From assembly GCA_017522915.1 (NCBI GenBank), contig JAFWXX010000012.1, positions 1 through 64,000 on the forward strand: a stretch of DNA of 64,000 nucleotides, given 5' to 3'. The translations under genes were made by a program, and so were the position numbers. Every line of letters starts with the position of its first letter. Position 1 is the stretch's first letter. Origin of the DNA: Bacteroidaceae bacterium. Its GTDB lineage: Bacteria > Bacteroidota > Bacteroidia > Bacteroidales > Bacteroidaceae. Positions 25,427-33,274 of this stretch are shown here, piece by piece. Under the pieces are notes generated by a model, which was not told the DNA's origin, made no database searches, and saw only the letters and a list, made by a program, of their open reading frames with translations.

Positions 25427-25576
25427 TTATTTAAACAATCTTTTAATTCTGTTCTTAAGGCTATTCTTCTCAGCACGGGCTTTAGCCATGCGAGCTGCAA
25501 TTTCTTTACCTTCCTTAGTACGTTTATCTACTTTTCCGTCCTTTGTCTTTTTGACGGTTGTTTTTTTTACTGCCAT
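25427..25576 (-). CDS. 49-aa very basic protein with RTKEGK motif
   Basis: Begins MAVKKTTVKKTKDG, then VDKRTKEGKEIAARMAKARA, ending KNRIKRLFK; more than a third Lys/Arg and no hydrophobic segment. The segment KDG-x2-D-x-RTKEGK is also present in the 63-aa membrane protein at 26892-27083, so it is conserved within the cluster and unlikely to be chance. It lies 16 nt before the TerB-like gene and 18 nt after the OmpA-like gene. It could be a nucleic-acid or membrane-surface binder. Confidence 0.62.
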   Translation of the reverse strand: MAVKKTTVKKTKDGKVDKRTKEGKEIAARMAKARAEKNSLKNRIKRLFK

Positions 25577-25594
25577 AATATTTTTATTATTTGA

Positions 25595-26503
25595 TTATTC
25601 AATTACAATGAATTCGGTGCGGCGGTTAGCATCAGGGTTGTCCTCATCGATAGGCTCGCTTGAGCCCTTGCCCTGAGCCTGAAGACGGCTTGCATCAACG
25701 CCTCTGCTCACAAGGAAATCTACAGCAGCCTGGGCGCGTTCCTCAGATAGCTTCTGGTTGAAGTTGGGGTCACCCTCCGATGAGGTGTGTCCTACAATCT
25801 GCAACCTGATATCTGCATTCTTCTCCATCAGCTTTGCAAGGTCATGCAATACAAACTTTGCGTCATCGCTGAGTTCTGATTTTCCTTGGAAGAACTTTGC
25901 TGCATTGAAGTCTTTCTCAATCTCTTCAATCTGCTGTATGTATACAGTGTCGTGCACAATGACAGTCTTTTCTACAACTTTCTCAACTTCCACGACCTCA
26001 ACACCCTTAGGCCTTGTCGCAAAATAGATAGCCAATCCACCTATCAACAGGAGCAACAGCAGCCATATCCACCACAAAGACTTCTTCTTTTCTGGTACCG
26101 GTGGAACATATCCGTTGAGGTATTCAAGGCGGAAGCCGCCCTTCTTTCCGCCCTTGTCGGCAGCCTCGAACTGTGCAATCTCAATATCATACAATTTTGC
26201 ATGCGATACCATGCGCTCGAAACTTGGCTTTGTCCACATCTTTACGACAGACACCTTCTTGCCGTCACCCATTGTGAGCAGTTCCTCTTCAGCCTTGAAA
26301 AAGCCGTCCCAATCGACGGTTGTACCTTTATCCTCGGCATAAACAAAATTCTCTTTGACACCCTTATCGGGGTTCAATTCATTAGGGAATGCCTTGCGTA
26401 AATCTTCCAGTGTCGCCTGTGGATACATTACCATGTAAGCATGTGCAATACCCAATACTGTACGGTTTTGAGCCTTACCGTAAACTCTAACTTTACTTGC
26501 CAT
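25595..26503 (-). CDS. Single-span membrane protein with C-terminal OmpA domain
   Basis: 302 aa. No signal peptide: residues 1-~140 form a cytosolic domain of unknown type (KPSFERMVSHAKLYDIEIAQ is a distinctive stretch), followed by a span (WWIWLLLLLLIGGLAIYFA), a Val/Glu-rich coiled linker and an OmpA/MotB-type peptidoglycan-binding domain (IVGHTSSEG, KLSEERAQAAVDFL, SRGVDASRLQAQGKG, PDANRRTEF). The topology resembles MotB- or TssL-type inner-membrane proteins that link a cytosolic element to the cell wall. It is the architectural centre of the cluster. Confidence 0.82.
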   Translation of the reverse strand: MASKVRVYGKAQNRTVLGIAHAYMVMYPQATLEDLRKAFPNELNPDKGVKENFVYAEDKGTTVDWDGFFKAEEELLTMGDGKKVSVVKMWTKPSFERMVSHAKLYDIEIAQFEAADKGGKKGGFRLEYLNGYVPPVPEKKKSLWWIWLLLLLLIGGLAIYFATRPKGVEVVEVEKVVEKTVIVHDTVYIQQIEEIEKDFNAAKFFQGKSELSDDAKFVLHDLAKLMEKNADIRLQIVGHTSSEGDPNFNQKLSEERAQAAVDFLVSRGVDASRLQAQGKGSSEPIDEDNPDANRRTEFIVIE

Positions 26504-26523
26504 TTTTTGTTTTTTTTATTGTT

Positions 26524-26886
26524 TTACCTAATGATTTTACAAGACCACTTACCCCCAGGAATAGAAATCACACTACCAACCATTTCCATTGCCGAACCAA
26601 TAGAACTTATGTTAATGTTTTCTGTAAATTTTGATATAGCGCTTCTGTCCTGTTCCACCAGTAGGTCGTATCCAGTCTGGTGTTCAAGTCTCATCAAGGC
26701 GTCCTCTTTCTCCTTTATGCTTTTTTCGAGCTGGGAAATTTTATTGCTGCTTTTCAGAAACTTTGATTTTTCGGTTTCAAGCTCCTTCTTGAATTCCTCT
26801 ATTTCCTTTTTTGTTTTGTCTATCTCATAGAGTCTTATACGCTCGAACCGGGCTATTTCTTCCTGTGAATACTCCTTTTTACTCAT
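26524..26886 (-). CDS. Coiled-coil protein of 120 aa
   Basis: Charged N-terminal two-thirds with a long predicted coiled coil (residues ~8-70, including KKEIEEFKKELETEKSKFLK), then RLEHQTGYDLLVEQDRSAI and a Gly/Ile-rich C-terminus (IGSAMEMVGSVISIPGGKW) that might touch the membrane. No family recognised. It lies between the OmpA-like gene (20-nt gap) and the 63-aa membrane protein gene (5-nt gap), so probably cotranscribed. Confidence 0.6.
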   Translation of the reverse strand: MSKKEYSQEEIARFERIRLYEIDKTKKEIEEFKKELETEKSKFLKSSNKISQLEKSIKEKEDALMRLEHQTGYDLLVEQDRSAISKFTENINISSIGSAMEMVGSVISIPGGKWSCKIIR

Positions 26887-26891
26887 AATTA

Positions 26892-27083
26892 TTATTCAAG
26901 ACTATTAATCCATTCGCCAAACGAAGGGAATATTTCACTTAAAATTAAAAGTATTATCATAATAACTATCAAGCGGAGAATAAATCCACCCACTGGACTT
27001 CCAAAAAAGTTCTCAACTTCTTGAGCCTGTTTACCTTCTTTGGTCCTCATATCATACCCGCCATCTTTTTTTCTCTTTGCCAT
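26892..27083 (-). CDS. 63-aa single-span membrane protein with RTKEGK motif
   Basis: Begins MAKRKKDGGYDMRTKEGKQA, sharing KDG-x2-D-x-RTKEGK with the 49-aa protein at 25427-25576, and then has a hydrophobic helix (FILRLIVIMIILLILSEIF). Basic N-terminus inside, short C-terminus outside by the positive-inside rule. It lies 6 nt downstream of the larger DUF4230 gene. No known family. Confidence 0.62.
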   Translation of the reverse strand: MAKRKKDGGYDMRTKEGKQAQEVENFFGSPVGGFILRLIVIMIILLILSEIFPSFGEWINSLE

Positions 27084-27089
27084 AGTAGA

Positions 27090-27989
27090 TTAGATGTTAG
27101 GTTTTTCTACATCTGTTACAGTAACATTCACAACATTGAAACCGAATGATGTAAAGAGTGTCTTTATTCTTTCCTTGCCTATTGTATTTGCTTTTTCAAG
27201 TATATTCTGGTCAAGGGCATTCTGCAACATTTTTTTCTTGCCTTCCTTCTGCATGGCAACAATTTCTTCGTGCTGCCATTCACCGCTCTCTTCAAAAATT
27301 TTGTAGTCCGAAGGATTACTTATGACATCAAAAATCTTTGGGGCAGGTAACTTTATATCTACCGTGTCACCTCTTACAGTTAAATCATTATCAGAGAGTG
27401 TCGAGAGGTCGAATCCGGCACGTACCTTACACATTACTGTGAGAACAACAGAATGGTTTATAGTGTCCTGTTCATTACCGAACAATTGTGCTTCGGTTGT
27501 GAACTTTTCGTTTTTTATAACACTCTCCTCATAATAACAGGCGGTTGTGAATTCCGAGATTTTCTTTACCTCTTCGACAATATTTGCAGTTTTTTCAATT
27601 TGTGGTTTGCTAAACGGGTTCAAATTCCAATCGAAAGGGTCGAATACAAAAAAATAACCTACTACCAATACTGCTGCTACAATTCCAAGAACTTGTATAT
27701 TATTAATACAAAAACCGATTATTTTTGCCATAACTCCAACTCCTTTTGCGGCACCTCCAGCTACGGTTCCTGCTGTTTTTAAAACTGTTTTGCCTACTTC
27801 CCCGGCTTTTTCGGCAGCATTTATTGCTGTCTCTGCAATCTTTTCACCTTTTGTTACCGCGCTGTTGACATTCTCCATAAAAGAACTCTTGTTGTTTTTC
27901 TCACTCACTTCATTCTGAGCAACATTCTTATCCTGTGATGTTATGTTGTTATCCTCTACGGGATTATTATTTTTATTATTGGTATCCAT
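27090..27989 (-). CDS. DUF4230-type membrane protein
   Basis: 299 aa. An Asn/Lys-rich disordered N-terminus and an amphipathic Ala/Gly-rich stretch (about 35-85) precede a span (VLGIVAAVLVVGYFFVF) near 100-116. The rest has the DUF4230 layout: FTTACYYEES, then VMCKVRAGFDLSTLSDNDL, VDIKLPAPKIFDVI and a C-terminal NVTVTDVEKP. It pairs with the smaller DUF4230 lipoprotein encoded just upstream (29-nt gap). DUF4230 has no known function; the extracytoplasmic domain suggests an envelope role. Confidence 0.72.
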   Translation of the reverse strand: MDTNNKNNNPVEDNNITSQDKNVAQNEVSEKNNKSSFMENVNSAVTKGEKIAETAINAAEKAGEVGKTVLKTAGTVAGGAAKGVGVMAKIIGFCINNIQVLGIVAAVLVVGYFFVFDPFDWNLNPFSKPQIEKTANIVEEVKKISEFTTACYYEESVIKNEKFTTEAQLFGNEQDTINHSVVLTVMCKVRAGFDLSTLSDNDLTVRGDTVDIKLPAPKIFDVISNPSDYKIFEESGEWQHEEIVAMQKEGKKKMLQNALDQNILEKANTIGKERIKTLFTSFGFNVVNVTVTDVEKPNI

Positions 27990-28018
27990 TGTTCACTTTT
28001 ATTTAATTCTGAAACAAT

Positions 28019-28582
28019 TCATTGTTTCTCATCATCCTTGAAACTTACATTCACATTCTCAAAACCGCAGTTGGCAAGCAGTGCCTTGAAGAAGTCGCTT
28101 GCATTCTCCTTGGCATCTTCATAAATGCCCAAATTGGGTGCATCGTCAAGAATTGCCTTTTCTCCTTGTTTCAAAAGGTCGTTGCGTTCATCGGTGTTGA
28201 AATCTGTGCGCAGGCCGCTTACTTTTGAATATTCCAGTTTAATATCCTCGGCTGCCATATTGAATGAGAGAACCTTAGGATGTGGCAGGTTTACCTCAAC
28301 ACTCTTGTTGTCTTCAGAGACTTTCACATCTTCTTTTGTAAATTCTTTGAGATCGATACCTGCTTTCATTGTCGTGCGGCAGGAGAAGATTATTTTCCTG
28401 TCACCGAACTTGAAGAAAGCATCATCATCTGTAATGATAAGTTTGGTGATTGTGTATTCAACTGTACCGAGTTCGGCACATGCAACAACCTTTGACAAAG
28501 CTTCATCAATTTGCTTCTCTTTGTTGTCGCAAGAACAGAAGATAATTCCTGCAATCAATGTAAGAATAAGATTGTTTTTCAT
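28019..28582 (-). CDS. DUF4230 lipoprotein
   Basis: 187 aa. N-terminal leader MKNNLILTLIAGIIFCSCDN with Cys positions compatible with lipoprotein cleavage. The mature part matches DUF4230: GTVEYTITKLIITDDDAF, CRTTMKAGIDLKEFT, VEVNLPHPKVLSFNM and FENVNVSFKDD at the end. First gene of the minus-strand cluster that runs to 23162. Its 5' flank holds the structured RNA candidate; no full consensus promoter was found between that RNA and the start codon, only TAACTTG about 23 nt before it. Confidence 0.75.
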   Translation of the reverse strand: MKNNLILTLIAGIIFCSCDNKEKQIDEALSKVVACAELGTVEYTITKLIITDDDAFFKFGDRKIIFSCRTTMKAGIDLKEFTKEDVKVSEDNKSVEVNLPHPKVLSFNMAAEDIKLEYSKVSGLRTDFNTDERNDLLKQGEKAILDDAPNLGIYEDAKENASDFFKALLANCGFENVNVSFKDDEKQ

Positions 28583-29067
28583 AGTAATATAGTGTATTAT
28601 ACAAGTTAAATGCCGGGTTTTAACAGTTTTAGTCTACACTATGGGGTAAAAAAGAAGCGCAGACTAATTGCTTAATCTCCGCTGATAGGTCCTAGGAAAA
28701 CCCTGAAAAAGAGAAAAGCAACAGCCTACGCTAAAGGCAGCATATATACGCAATGTATATATACAACACTTCGCGAAAGGGTTTGCACTCTCTTTTCGGT
28801 AATGAATTTCCTAGGTTCATCAGCGAGAATGTCAAACACTCGCGTGTTTATTTGTTATTTTGCAAATATAACATTTTTTATCACACGCAGAGCCTGTTGC
28901 TTCATTTTTTTACAAAATATTGCAAGTACATGAAACCAAATGATGTTCGATGTTCTACAAAGGGCATTGTCTGTTCTGTACTTTCGGTACAAATATAACC
29001 ATTATATATTGCAAGTAGATTTGTCTTTTCTTGTCATTTGGGTATAATAATAGATTTTTACAGCCCG
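28583..29067. other. 485-nt intergenic region upstream of the TerB/OmpA cluster
   Basis: Besides the structured RNA, the segment 28900-29060 is A/T-rich. It contains two further minus-strand -7-like sites (CAAAATA at 28913 and CAAATATA at 28990, without good -33 boxes) and a repeated TTGCAAGTA (about 28920 and 29010). A hairpin TGTAC/GGTACA is at about 28977-28991. The plus-strand frame 28753-28998 runs through the RNA hairpin and I do not regard it as a gene. Confidence 0.4.
28648..28858 (-). ncRNA. 6S-like structured RNA candidate
   Basis: On the minus strand, a TATATTTG -7 element (28870-28863) is followed by a GNRA-capped hairpin (28834-28849), then a long imperfect hairpin spanning about 28676-28832. 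The closing stem is TCTCGCTGAT with ATCAGCGGAGA plus CCTAGGAAA with TTTCCTAGG; a bubble of roughly 10 nt per side follows; then AAAAGAGA/TCTCTTTT, GCAA/TTGC, CGCGAAG/CTTTAGCG and a terminal GTATATATAC/GTATATATGC stem. It ends in a T6 run at 28653-28648. A ~210-nt RNA made of one long hairpin with a central bubble is the 6S RNA plan (in Bacteroidales also described as the Bacteroidales-1 motif). The -33 box is poor. It could instead be a cluster leader. Confidence 0.5.
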
Positions 29068-30270
29068 TTACTCAGGAGAGTATGGAACAAATGGCTTTCC
29101 GTCGAATATAAGTGTTCTGTAGAACTCAACTTCCTCTTCGCTGAGACCGCTGCTGTATATCGACGGAAGGCTTTCTATCTGTTCTACAATTCTCTTTAGG
29201 CACCGGCTGTACGTTTGTGAATAACGGGCCGATGCAACCGAATATATTCTGGAATCCTTTATTGATGAGAGATACCCCGTTTGGTATTCTCCCATAGCCG
29301 TATAGTAGGGCGCCAGATGGTTGTATGCAAACTCATAGTACTTCTCCTTTTCAACAAGTGCATAATGTACCATGCTGATGCTGTCAACACTGTTTTCTAT
29401 CCCGCTCAGCAGTTTCTCCTCATATTCGGCCTCGGCATTCCCGGCAGCAGTAATCCGTGCTTGCTCTGCATTTACCGAATATACACCATATAAAATGGGC
29501 AGCAGCACTGCTGTCACCGCAAACAGCAGGAACAGTGCCTTCGGCCTGATGTCACTCCTGCGCACGGCCTTTGCCACTTCATCGGCATTTGCATACCGTT
29601 TTCCCTTATCATGCTGTGTACAGCGTGCAGAGATACGCGAATAACGGCTGCCGAACATCTCCTTCATTATTACGCCCAGAGAGTATATATCACTGCGCGT
29701 GTCTATTTCCTGGCTCCTCGCCTGCAATTCGGGTGAGGCATATTGTGGAGTACACCCTAATGTGCGTGCAAGGTAGAAGGCATCATTGTCGGACAAGCCG
29801 AAGTCGAGCAGCCTGACACTATTGTCGGCACGCGTGACCATTATGTTATCGGGTTTTATATCGTTATGCACCAGGCCACAACGATGAATATATGAAACAG
29901 CCTGCAGCAACTGTTCGAGCACACGCCTGAGCTGCGCAAAAGAAGGTTTCTCGGCAAGGAACTCTGCAAGTGTCCGCCCATCGACATACTCCATTACAAT
30001 ACCGGGCCCCACAATTGTAGAGTGCTCGTATGTAAAGACCGAAACGATATTGGGATGCGATTTTCCGATAGAGAGTTCATACTCGCGCTGCAGCAAGGCT
30101 ATCGACTGCCCGCTTTCCTCTTTAGGAGTCTTTATAATGAAATACTTGCCGGCTTTACGTACTCTGTAGAGCACGGCCGAAGATGTTTCCGCAAGCTTCT
30201 CAGGCATAGAATAGCCCGAATCATACTCAATGCCATTGCCGGCTGGCCCGAAAATTCCGCTTTGAATCAT
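29068..30270 (-). CDS. Membrane-anchored Hanks-type Ser/Thr protein kinase
   Basis: 400 aa from the ATG at 30270; the frame extends to a TTG at 30279, which is less likely. Kinase domain in residues 20-240: ATP-site Lys47 (FIIKTP), catalytic loop HNDIKPDN with Asp137, DFG at 156-158, SPEL in place of APE, and SDIYSLGVIMKE. A span at about 244-263 leads to an extracytoplasmic domain rich in short helices (YEFAYNHLAPYYTAMGEYQ). It is encoded upstream of the cluster on the same strand and faces a divergent companion gene across overlapping promoter elements. Ser/Thr kinases occur in Ter-type stress systems, so a link to the cluster is possible. Confidence 0.88.
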   Translation of the reverse strand: MIQSGIFGPAGNGIEYDSGYSMPEKLAETSSAVLYRVRKAGKYFIIKTPKEESGQSIALLQREYELSIGKSHPNIVSVFTYEHSTIVGPGIVMEYVDGRTLAEFLAEKPSFAQLRRVLEQLLQAVSYIHRCGLVHNDIKPDNIMVTRADNSVRLLDFGLSDNDAFYLARTLGCTPQYASPELQARSQEIDTRSDIYSLGVIMKEMFGSRYSRISARCTQHDKGKRYANADEVAKAVRRSDIRPKALFLLFAVTAVLLPILYGVYSVNAEQARITAAGNAEAEYEEKLLSGIENSVDSISMVHYALVEKEKYYEFAYNHLAPYYTAMGEYQTGYLSSIKDSRIYSVASARYSQTYSRCLKRIVEQIESLPSIYSSGLSEEEVEFYRTLIFDGKPFVPYSPE

Positions 30271-30310
30271 AAATGACAAATAAAGACAATCCTTCTATTG
30301 CACTGCATTC

Positions 30311-30331
30311 CAAAGATAATGGTTATTTTTG
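30311..30331. promoter_or_regulatory. Back-to-back -7 elements of divergent promoters
   Basis: CAAAGATA (30311-30318; TATCTTTG on the minus strand, for the kinase) and TATTTTTG (30324-30331, plus strand, for the companion gene) are separated by 5 nt, so the two promoters overlap and may exclude each other. The -33 boxes are weak (ATTG at 30297 for the plus side, 23-nt spacing). Confidence 0.55.
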
Positions 30332-30358
30332 TAAAAAGAACATTATAGAAGCCCGTTT

Positions 30359-30946
30359 ATGAATATCAGCCCAAACTCACCTCAGGTAGATGCCCTGAGA
30401 AAAGAGATTGAAAAGGAGACCGGAAGCATCTCGTCACACTCTACATTGAACAAGCTTTCGGCACTTATTGAAGAGAGGTGCAAGGAGCATATATCGGTGA
30501 CTACGCTCGAACGCATCTGGGGATACTCTACACGCAGCTGCAACAATATCTCGGTACGGATACTCGACATCATTTCACGGTTTGCCGGATACAGCAACTG
30601 GGAAAATTTCTGCAACAGCCTGCGCTGCAGCCAACGATGCGAATCACAGATGTTCATGAGCGAGGGGTGTATCACGAGCAACACGCTTGCTGTTAGAACA
30701 CGTATAAGAATAGGATGGCAGCCCGACCGCGTATGTGAGGCCGAATACATGGGAGAGAACCGCTTTATTGCCATAAAGACAGAGAACTCAAGCATAAGAC
30801 CGGGCGACACGTTCCGATGCCTGCAGATAGAGAAAGGGCGTGAGCTGTATATGGACCACTTTACAAGAAACGGCGAAAGCGAGAGCGACAACCGTTATGC
30901 AGTTGGGCAGATCAACGGGCTTACAATGGCGGAGATTATTGAGTGA
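30359..30946 (+). CDS. Conserved hypothetical protein divergent from the kinase
   Basis: 195 aa, soluble. The N-terminal ~90 residues are helical and contain a possible helix-turn-helix-like stretch (ISVTTLERIWGYSTRSCNNI), ending FAGYSNWENFCNSL. A flexible region follows, then a beta-rich C-terminal domain (VRTRIRIGWQPDRVCEAEYM, RFIAIKTENSSIRPGDTFRC). I recall similar proteins in Bacteroidetes but know of no function. It could regulate the divergent kinase gene. Its 3' end overlaps that of the convergent dusB gene by 11 nt. Confidence 0.65.
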   Translation: MNISPNSPQVDALRKEIEKETGSISSHSTLNKLSALIEERCKEHISVTTLERIWGYSTRSCNNISVRILDIISRFAGYSNWENFCNSLRCSQRCESQMFMSEGCITSNTLAVRTRIRIGWQPDRVCEAEYMGENRFIAIKTENSSIRPGDTFRCLQIEKGRELYMDHFTRNGESESDNRYAVGQINGLTMAEIIE

Positions 30947-31940
30947 CAGCAGAGCTGCTGTTTCCGTACTTTTCCACTATTTCATCGAGTATTGCCATGA
31001 GTTCATCCACCTTTTCGGCGCGGAGCATAGCTATGCGCAAGGGGCGGAAATCGGCAAGGCCTTTCAGCAAAGGCGTTGCTGCCAGATGACGGCGTACATG
31101 AAGTATGCCGGGGCGTTCGCCTAACCAATCGACGCTGTCCCTCACCTGCTCACGCAGTATATCCATGCACTCGCCGAACGTGAACGGCACAGCCTGCTCG
31201 CCATGCTCAAGATAATGTTTCATATCGCGGAATATCCAGGGCTGGCCGAAGCTTGCACGGCCCACCATGACAGCATCTACACCGTAACGGTCGAAGCACT
31301 CCTTGGCACGTTCGGGTGTCTTCACATCACCGTTGCCTATGATAGGGATATGCATGCGCGGGTTCTCCTTTATCTTGCCTATAAGAGTCCAGTCGGCATC
31401 ACCGGTGTACATCTGCGCCCTTGTACGGCCATGCACCGTCAGTGCTGCTATACCGCAATCCTGCAGACGTTCGGCAAGCTCTACAATGCACTTGCTGCTC
31501 TCGTCCCAGCCCAGACGTGTCTTCACCGTAACCGGGATATTGACAGCATCCACTACAGCTTTCGTTATCTCAAGCAGCTTGGGAATGTTCTGCAGCATGC
31601 CGGCACCGCATCCCTTGCGCGCCACTTTCTTTACCGGACAACCGAAGTTGATGTCAAGGATATCGGGGTGTGCCTGCTCTACGCGCTTTGCCGCCTCCAC
31701 CATAGGCTCTACCTCGTTTCCGTATATCTGAATAGCCACCGGACGCTCCTCGTCATGAATGTTCAGCTTGCGGACAGTGCTGTTTATGTCGCGTATGAGG
31801 GCATCGCTCGAAACAAATTCGGTATAGACCATATCGACGCCATAGCGTTTGCACAGCAGGCGGAACGCCTCGTCGGTAACATCCTCCATTGGAGCAAGGA
31901 ATATCGGGTATTTCCCGAATTCAATATCGGCTATCTTCAT
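30936..31940 (-). CDS. dusB: tRNA-dihydrouridine synthase (DusB-like)
   Basis: 334 aa from the ATG at 31940 (MKIADIEFGKYPIFLAPMED); an upstream extension to 31997 would run over the promoter. Dus motifs: LAPMEDVTDEAFR, INFGCPVKKVARKGCGAG with the catalytic Cys, VKTRLGWD, TVHGRTRAQMYTG and IGNGDVKTPE for FMN binding. It reduces uridine to dihydrouridine in tRNA D loops using NADPH. Length and motifs are normal. It is divergent from the U32 gene through overlapping promoters, and its tail overlaps the convergent gene at 30359-30946. Confidence 0.93.
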   Translation of the reverse strand: MKIADIEFGKYPIFLAPMEDVTDEAFRLLCKRYGVDMVYTEFVSSDALIRDINSTVRKLNIHDEERPVAIQIYGNEVEPMVEAAKRVEQAHPDILDINFGCPVKKVARKGCGAGMLQNIPKLLEITKAVVDAVNIPVTVKTRLGWDESSKCIVELAERLQDCGIAALTVHGRTRAQMYTGDADWTLIGKIKENPRMHIPIIGNGDVKTPERAKECFDRYGVDAVMVGRASFGQPWIFRDMKHYLEHGEQAVPFTFGECMDILREQVRDSVDWLGERPGILHVRRHLAATPLLKGLADFRPLRIAMLRAEKVDELMAILDEIVEKYGNSSSAVTQ

Positions 31941-31959
31941 TCTATTAATGCTGGTCAAG

Positions 31960-31991
31960 TTTGTTATTTGAGCACAAAGATAGTATATTTG
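31960..31991 (+). promoter_or_regulatory. Promoter of the U32 peptidase gene, overlapping the dusB -7 element
   Basis: -33 TTTG (31960-31963), 20-nt spacer, -7 TATATTTG (31984-31991). On the minus strand TATCTTTG (31982-31975) serves dusB and ends 1 nt from the plus -7 box, so both promoters share one footprint. The U32 start is only 20 nt past the -7 box, giving a short leader. Confidence 0.7.
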
Positions 31992-32011
31992 TAGCATAAA
32001 ACGAACCCCAC

Positions 32012-33274
32012 ATGCAGTACAAAAGAAGCGATTTTGAGATTATGGCACCGGTTGGCTCAAGGGAGAGCCTGTCGGCCGCAATACAGGCAGGAGCCAATTC
32101 CATATACTTCGGGATTGAACATCTGAACATGCGTGCGCACTCGGCAAGCGCATTTTCAATAAACGACCTGCGGGAGATTGCGCAGATATGCGATGCGCAC
32201 GGCATAAAGAGCTACCTGACAGTGAACACCATCATATACGAAGATGACGTTGAGATGATGCACACTATCGTCGATGCGGCAAAGGCCAGCGGCATTACGG
32301 CTGTCATAGCTGCCGACATGGCTGTAATACGCTACTGCAACAGCGTGGGAGTGGAGGTACATCTCTCGACGCAGCTGAACATAAGCAACAGCGAAGCACT
32401 CAAGTTCTACGCTCAGTTCGCCGATGTGGCAGTGCTTGCGCGTGAGCTGAACATGGACCAGGTTGCAGCCATATACAAGATTATAAAAGAGGAGAACATC
32501 TGCGGCCCTAAGGGAGAGCCTATACGCATTGAGATGTTCTGCCACGGGGCATTGTGCATGGCCATTTCGGGCAAATGCTACCTGTCGCTGCACCAGCTGG
32601 GACGCAGCGCGAACCGCGGACAGTGCATGCAGGTGTGCCGCAGAGGATATATAGTAAAGGACCGCGAGAGCGATATCGAACTGGAGATTGACAACAAGTA
32701 TATAATGTCGCCTAAGGACCTCAAGACAATACGTTTCATGGACCGCATGATTGAGAGCGGCGTACGTGTGTTCAAGATTGAGGGACGTGCAAGAGGGCCC
32801 GAATATGTAAAGACCGTTGCCGGTTGCTACAACGAGGCTCTTGAGGCATACCTCGCCGGGGAGTTCACAGAAGAGAAGAAGGATGCCTGGGACGAGAGGC
32901 TGAAGACAGTCTTCAACCGCGGGTTCTGGGACGGCTACTATCAAGGACAGAAGCTGGGCGAGTGGAGCAACATATACGGCTCGCAGGCTACAGAACGCAA
33001 GGTTTACATAGGAAAAGCTATAAAGCACTTCTCGAAGCTGGGCGTAGGCGAGTTCCATATCGAGGCCGGAGAGGTCAACGTCGGGGACAAGATTCTTATT
33101 ACAGGCCCTACGACAGGCGCGATATACCTGAATCTTGAGGACCCTCGCGTAAACCTCGAAACAGTGGAGAAAGTACGCAAGGGCGACCGGGTATCGTTCA
33201 AGGTCCCATGCAAGGTGCGGCCGAGCGACAAGCTGTATCGTATTGACAAAACGGAGCACGGATGCTGCGACTGA
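32012..33274 (+). CDS. Peptidase U32-family protein (TrhP/YegQ-like)
   Basis: 420 aa. N-terminal TIM-barrel-like part with MAPVGSRESLSAAIQAGANS and EVHLSTQLNISNS. The conserved cysteine set is FCHGALCMAISGKCYLS plus RGQCMQVCRR, consistent with iron-sulfur or metal binding in this family. Further on are PKDLKTIRFMDRMIESGV and FKIEGRARGPEYV, and the C-terminal beta-barrel domain ends near HGCCD. Despite the name, characterised members (TrhP, RlhA, UbiU/V) act in tRNA/rRNA hydroxylation or ubiquinone synthesis. Prephenate-dependent tRNA uridine hydroxylation is the likely role here. The neighbour dusB is also a tRNA modification enzyme. Confidence 0.88.
   Translation: MQYKRSDFEIMAPVGSRESLSAAIQAGANSIYFGIEHLNMRAHSASAFSINDLREIAQICDAHGIKSYLTVNTIIYEDDVEMMHTIVDAAKASGITAVIAADMAVIRYCNSVGVEVHLSTQLNISNSEALKFYAQFADVAVLARELNMDQVAAIYKIIKEENICGPKGEPIRIEMFCHGALCMAISGKCYLSLHQLGRSANRGQCMQVCRRGYIVKDRESDIELEIDNKYIMSPKDLKTIRFMDRMIESGVRVFKIEGRARGPEYVKTVAGCYNEALEAYLAGEFTEEKKDAWDERLKTVFNRGFWDGYYQGQKLGEWSNIYGSQATERKVYIGKAIKHFSKLGVGEFHIEAGEVNVGDKILITGPTTGAIYLNLEDPRVNLETVEKVRKGDRVSFKVPCKVRPSDKLYRIDKTEHGCCD

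Noticed and set aside
20209..28582. Prophage or integrative element explanation for the AT-rich region
   Set aside because: No integrase, transposase, terminal repeats, tRNA attachment duplication or phage structural gene can be seen.
23162..28582. Classic tellurite-resistance ter operon
   Set aside because: Only a TerB-like protein is present; TerA, TerC, TerD, TerE, TerY and TerZ are missing.
28753..28998. Plus-strand 81-aa frame
   Set aside because: It runs through the long RNA hairpin, has no recognisable protein pattern and no promoter.
32156..33259. Minus-strand frame of 367 aa opposite the U32 gene
   Set aside because: The sense strand encodes a clear U32 protein with promoter and terminator; the antisense product is a compositional shadow.
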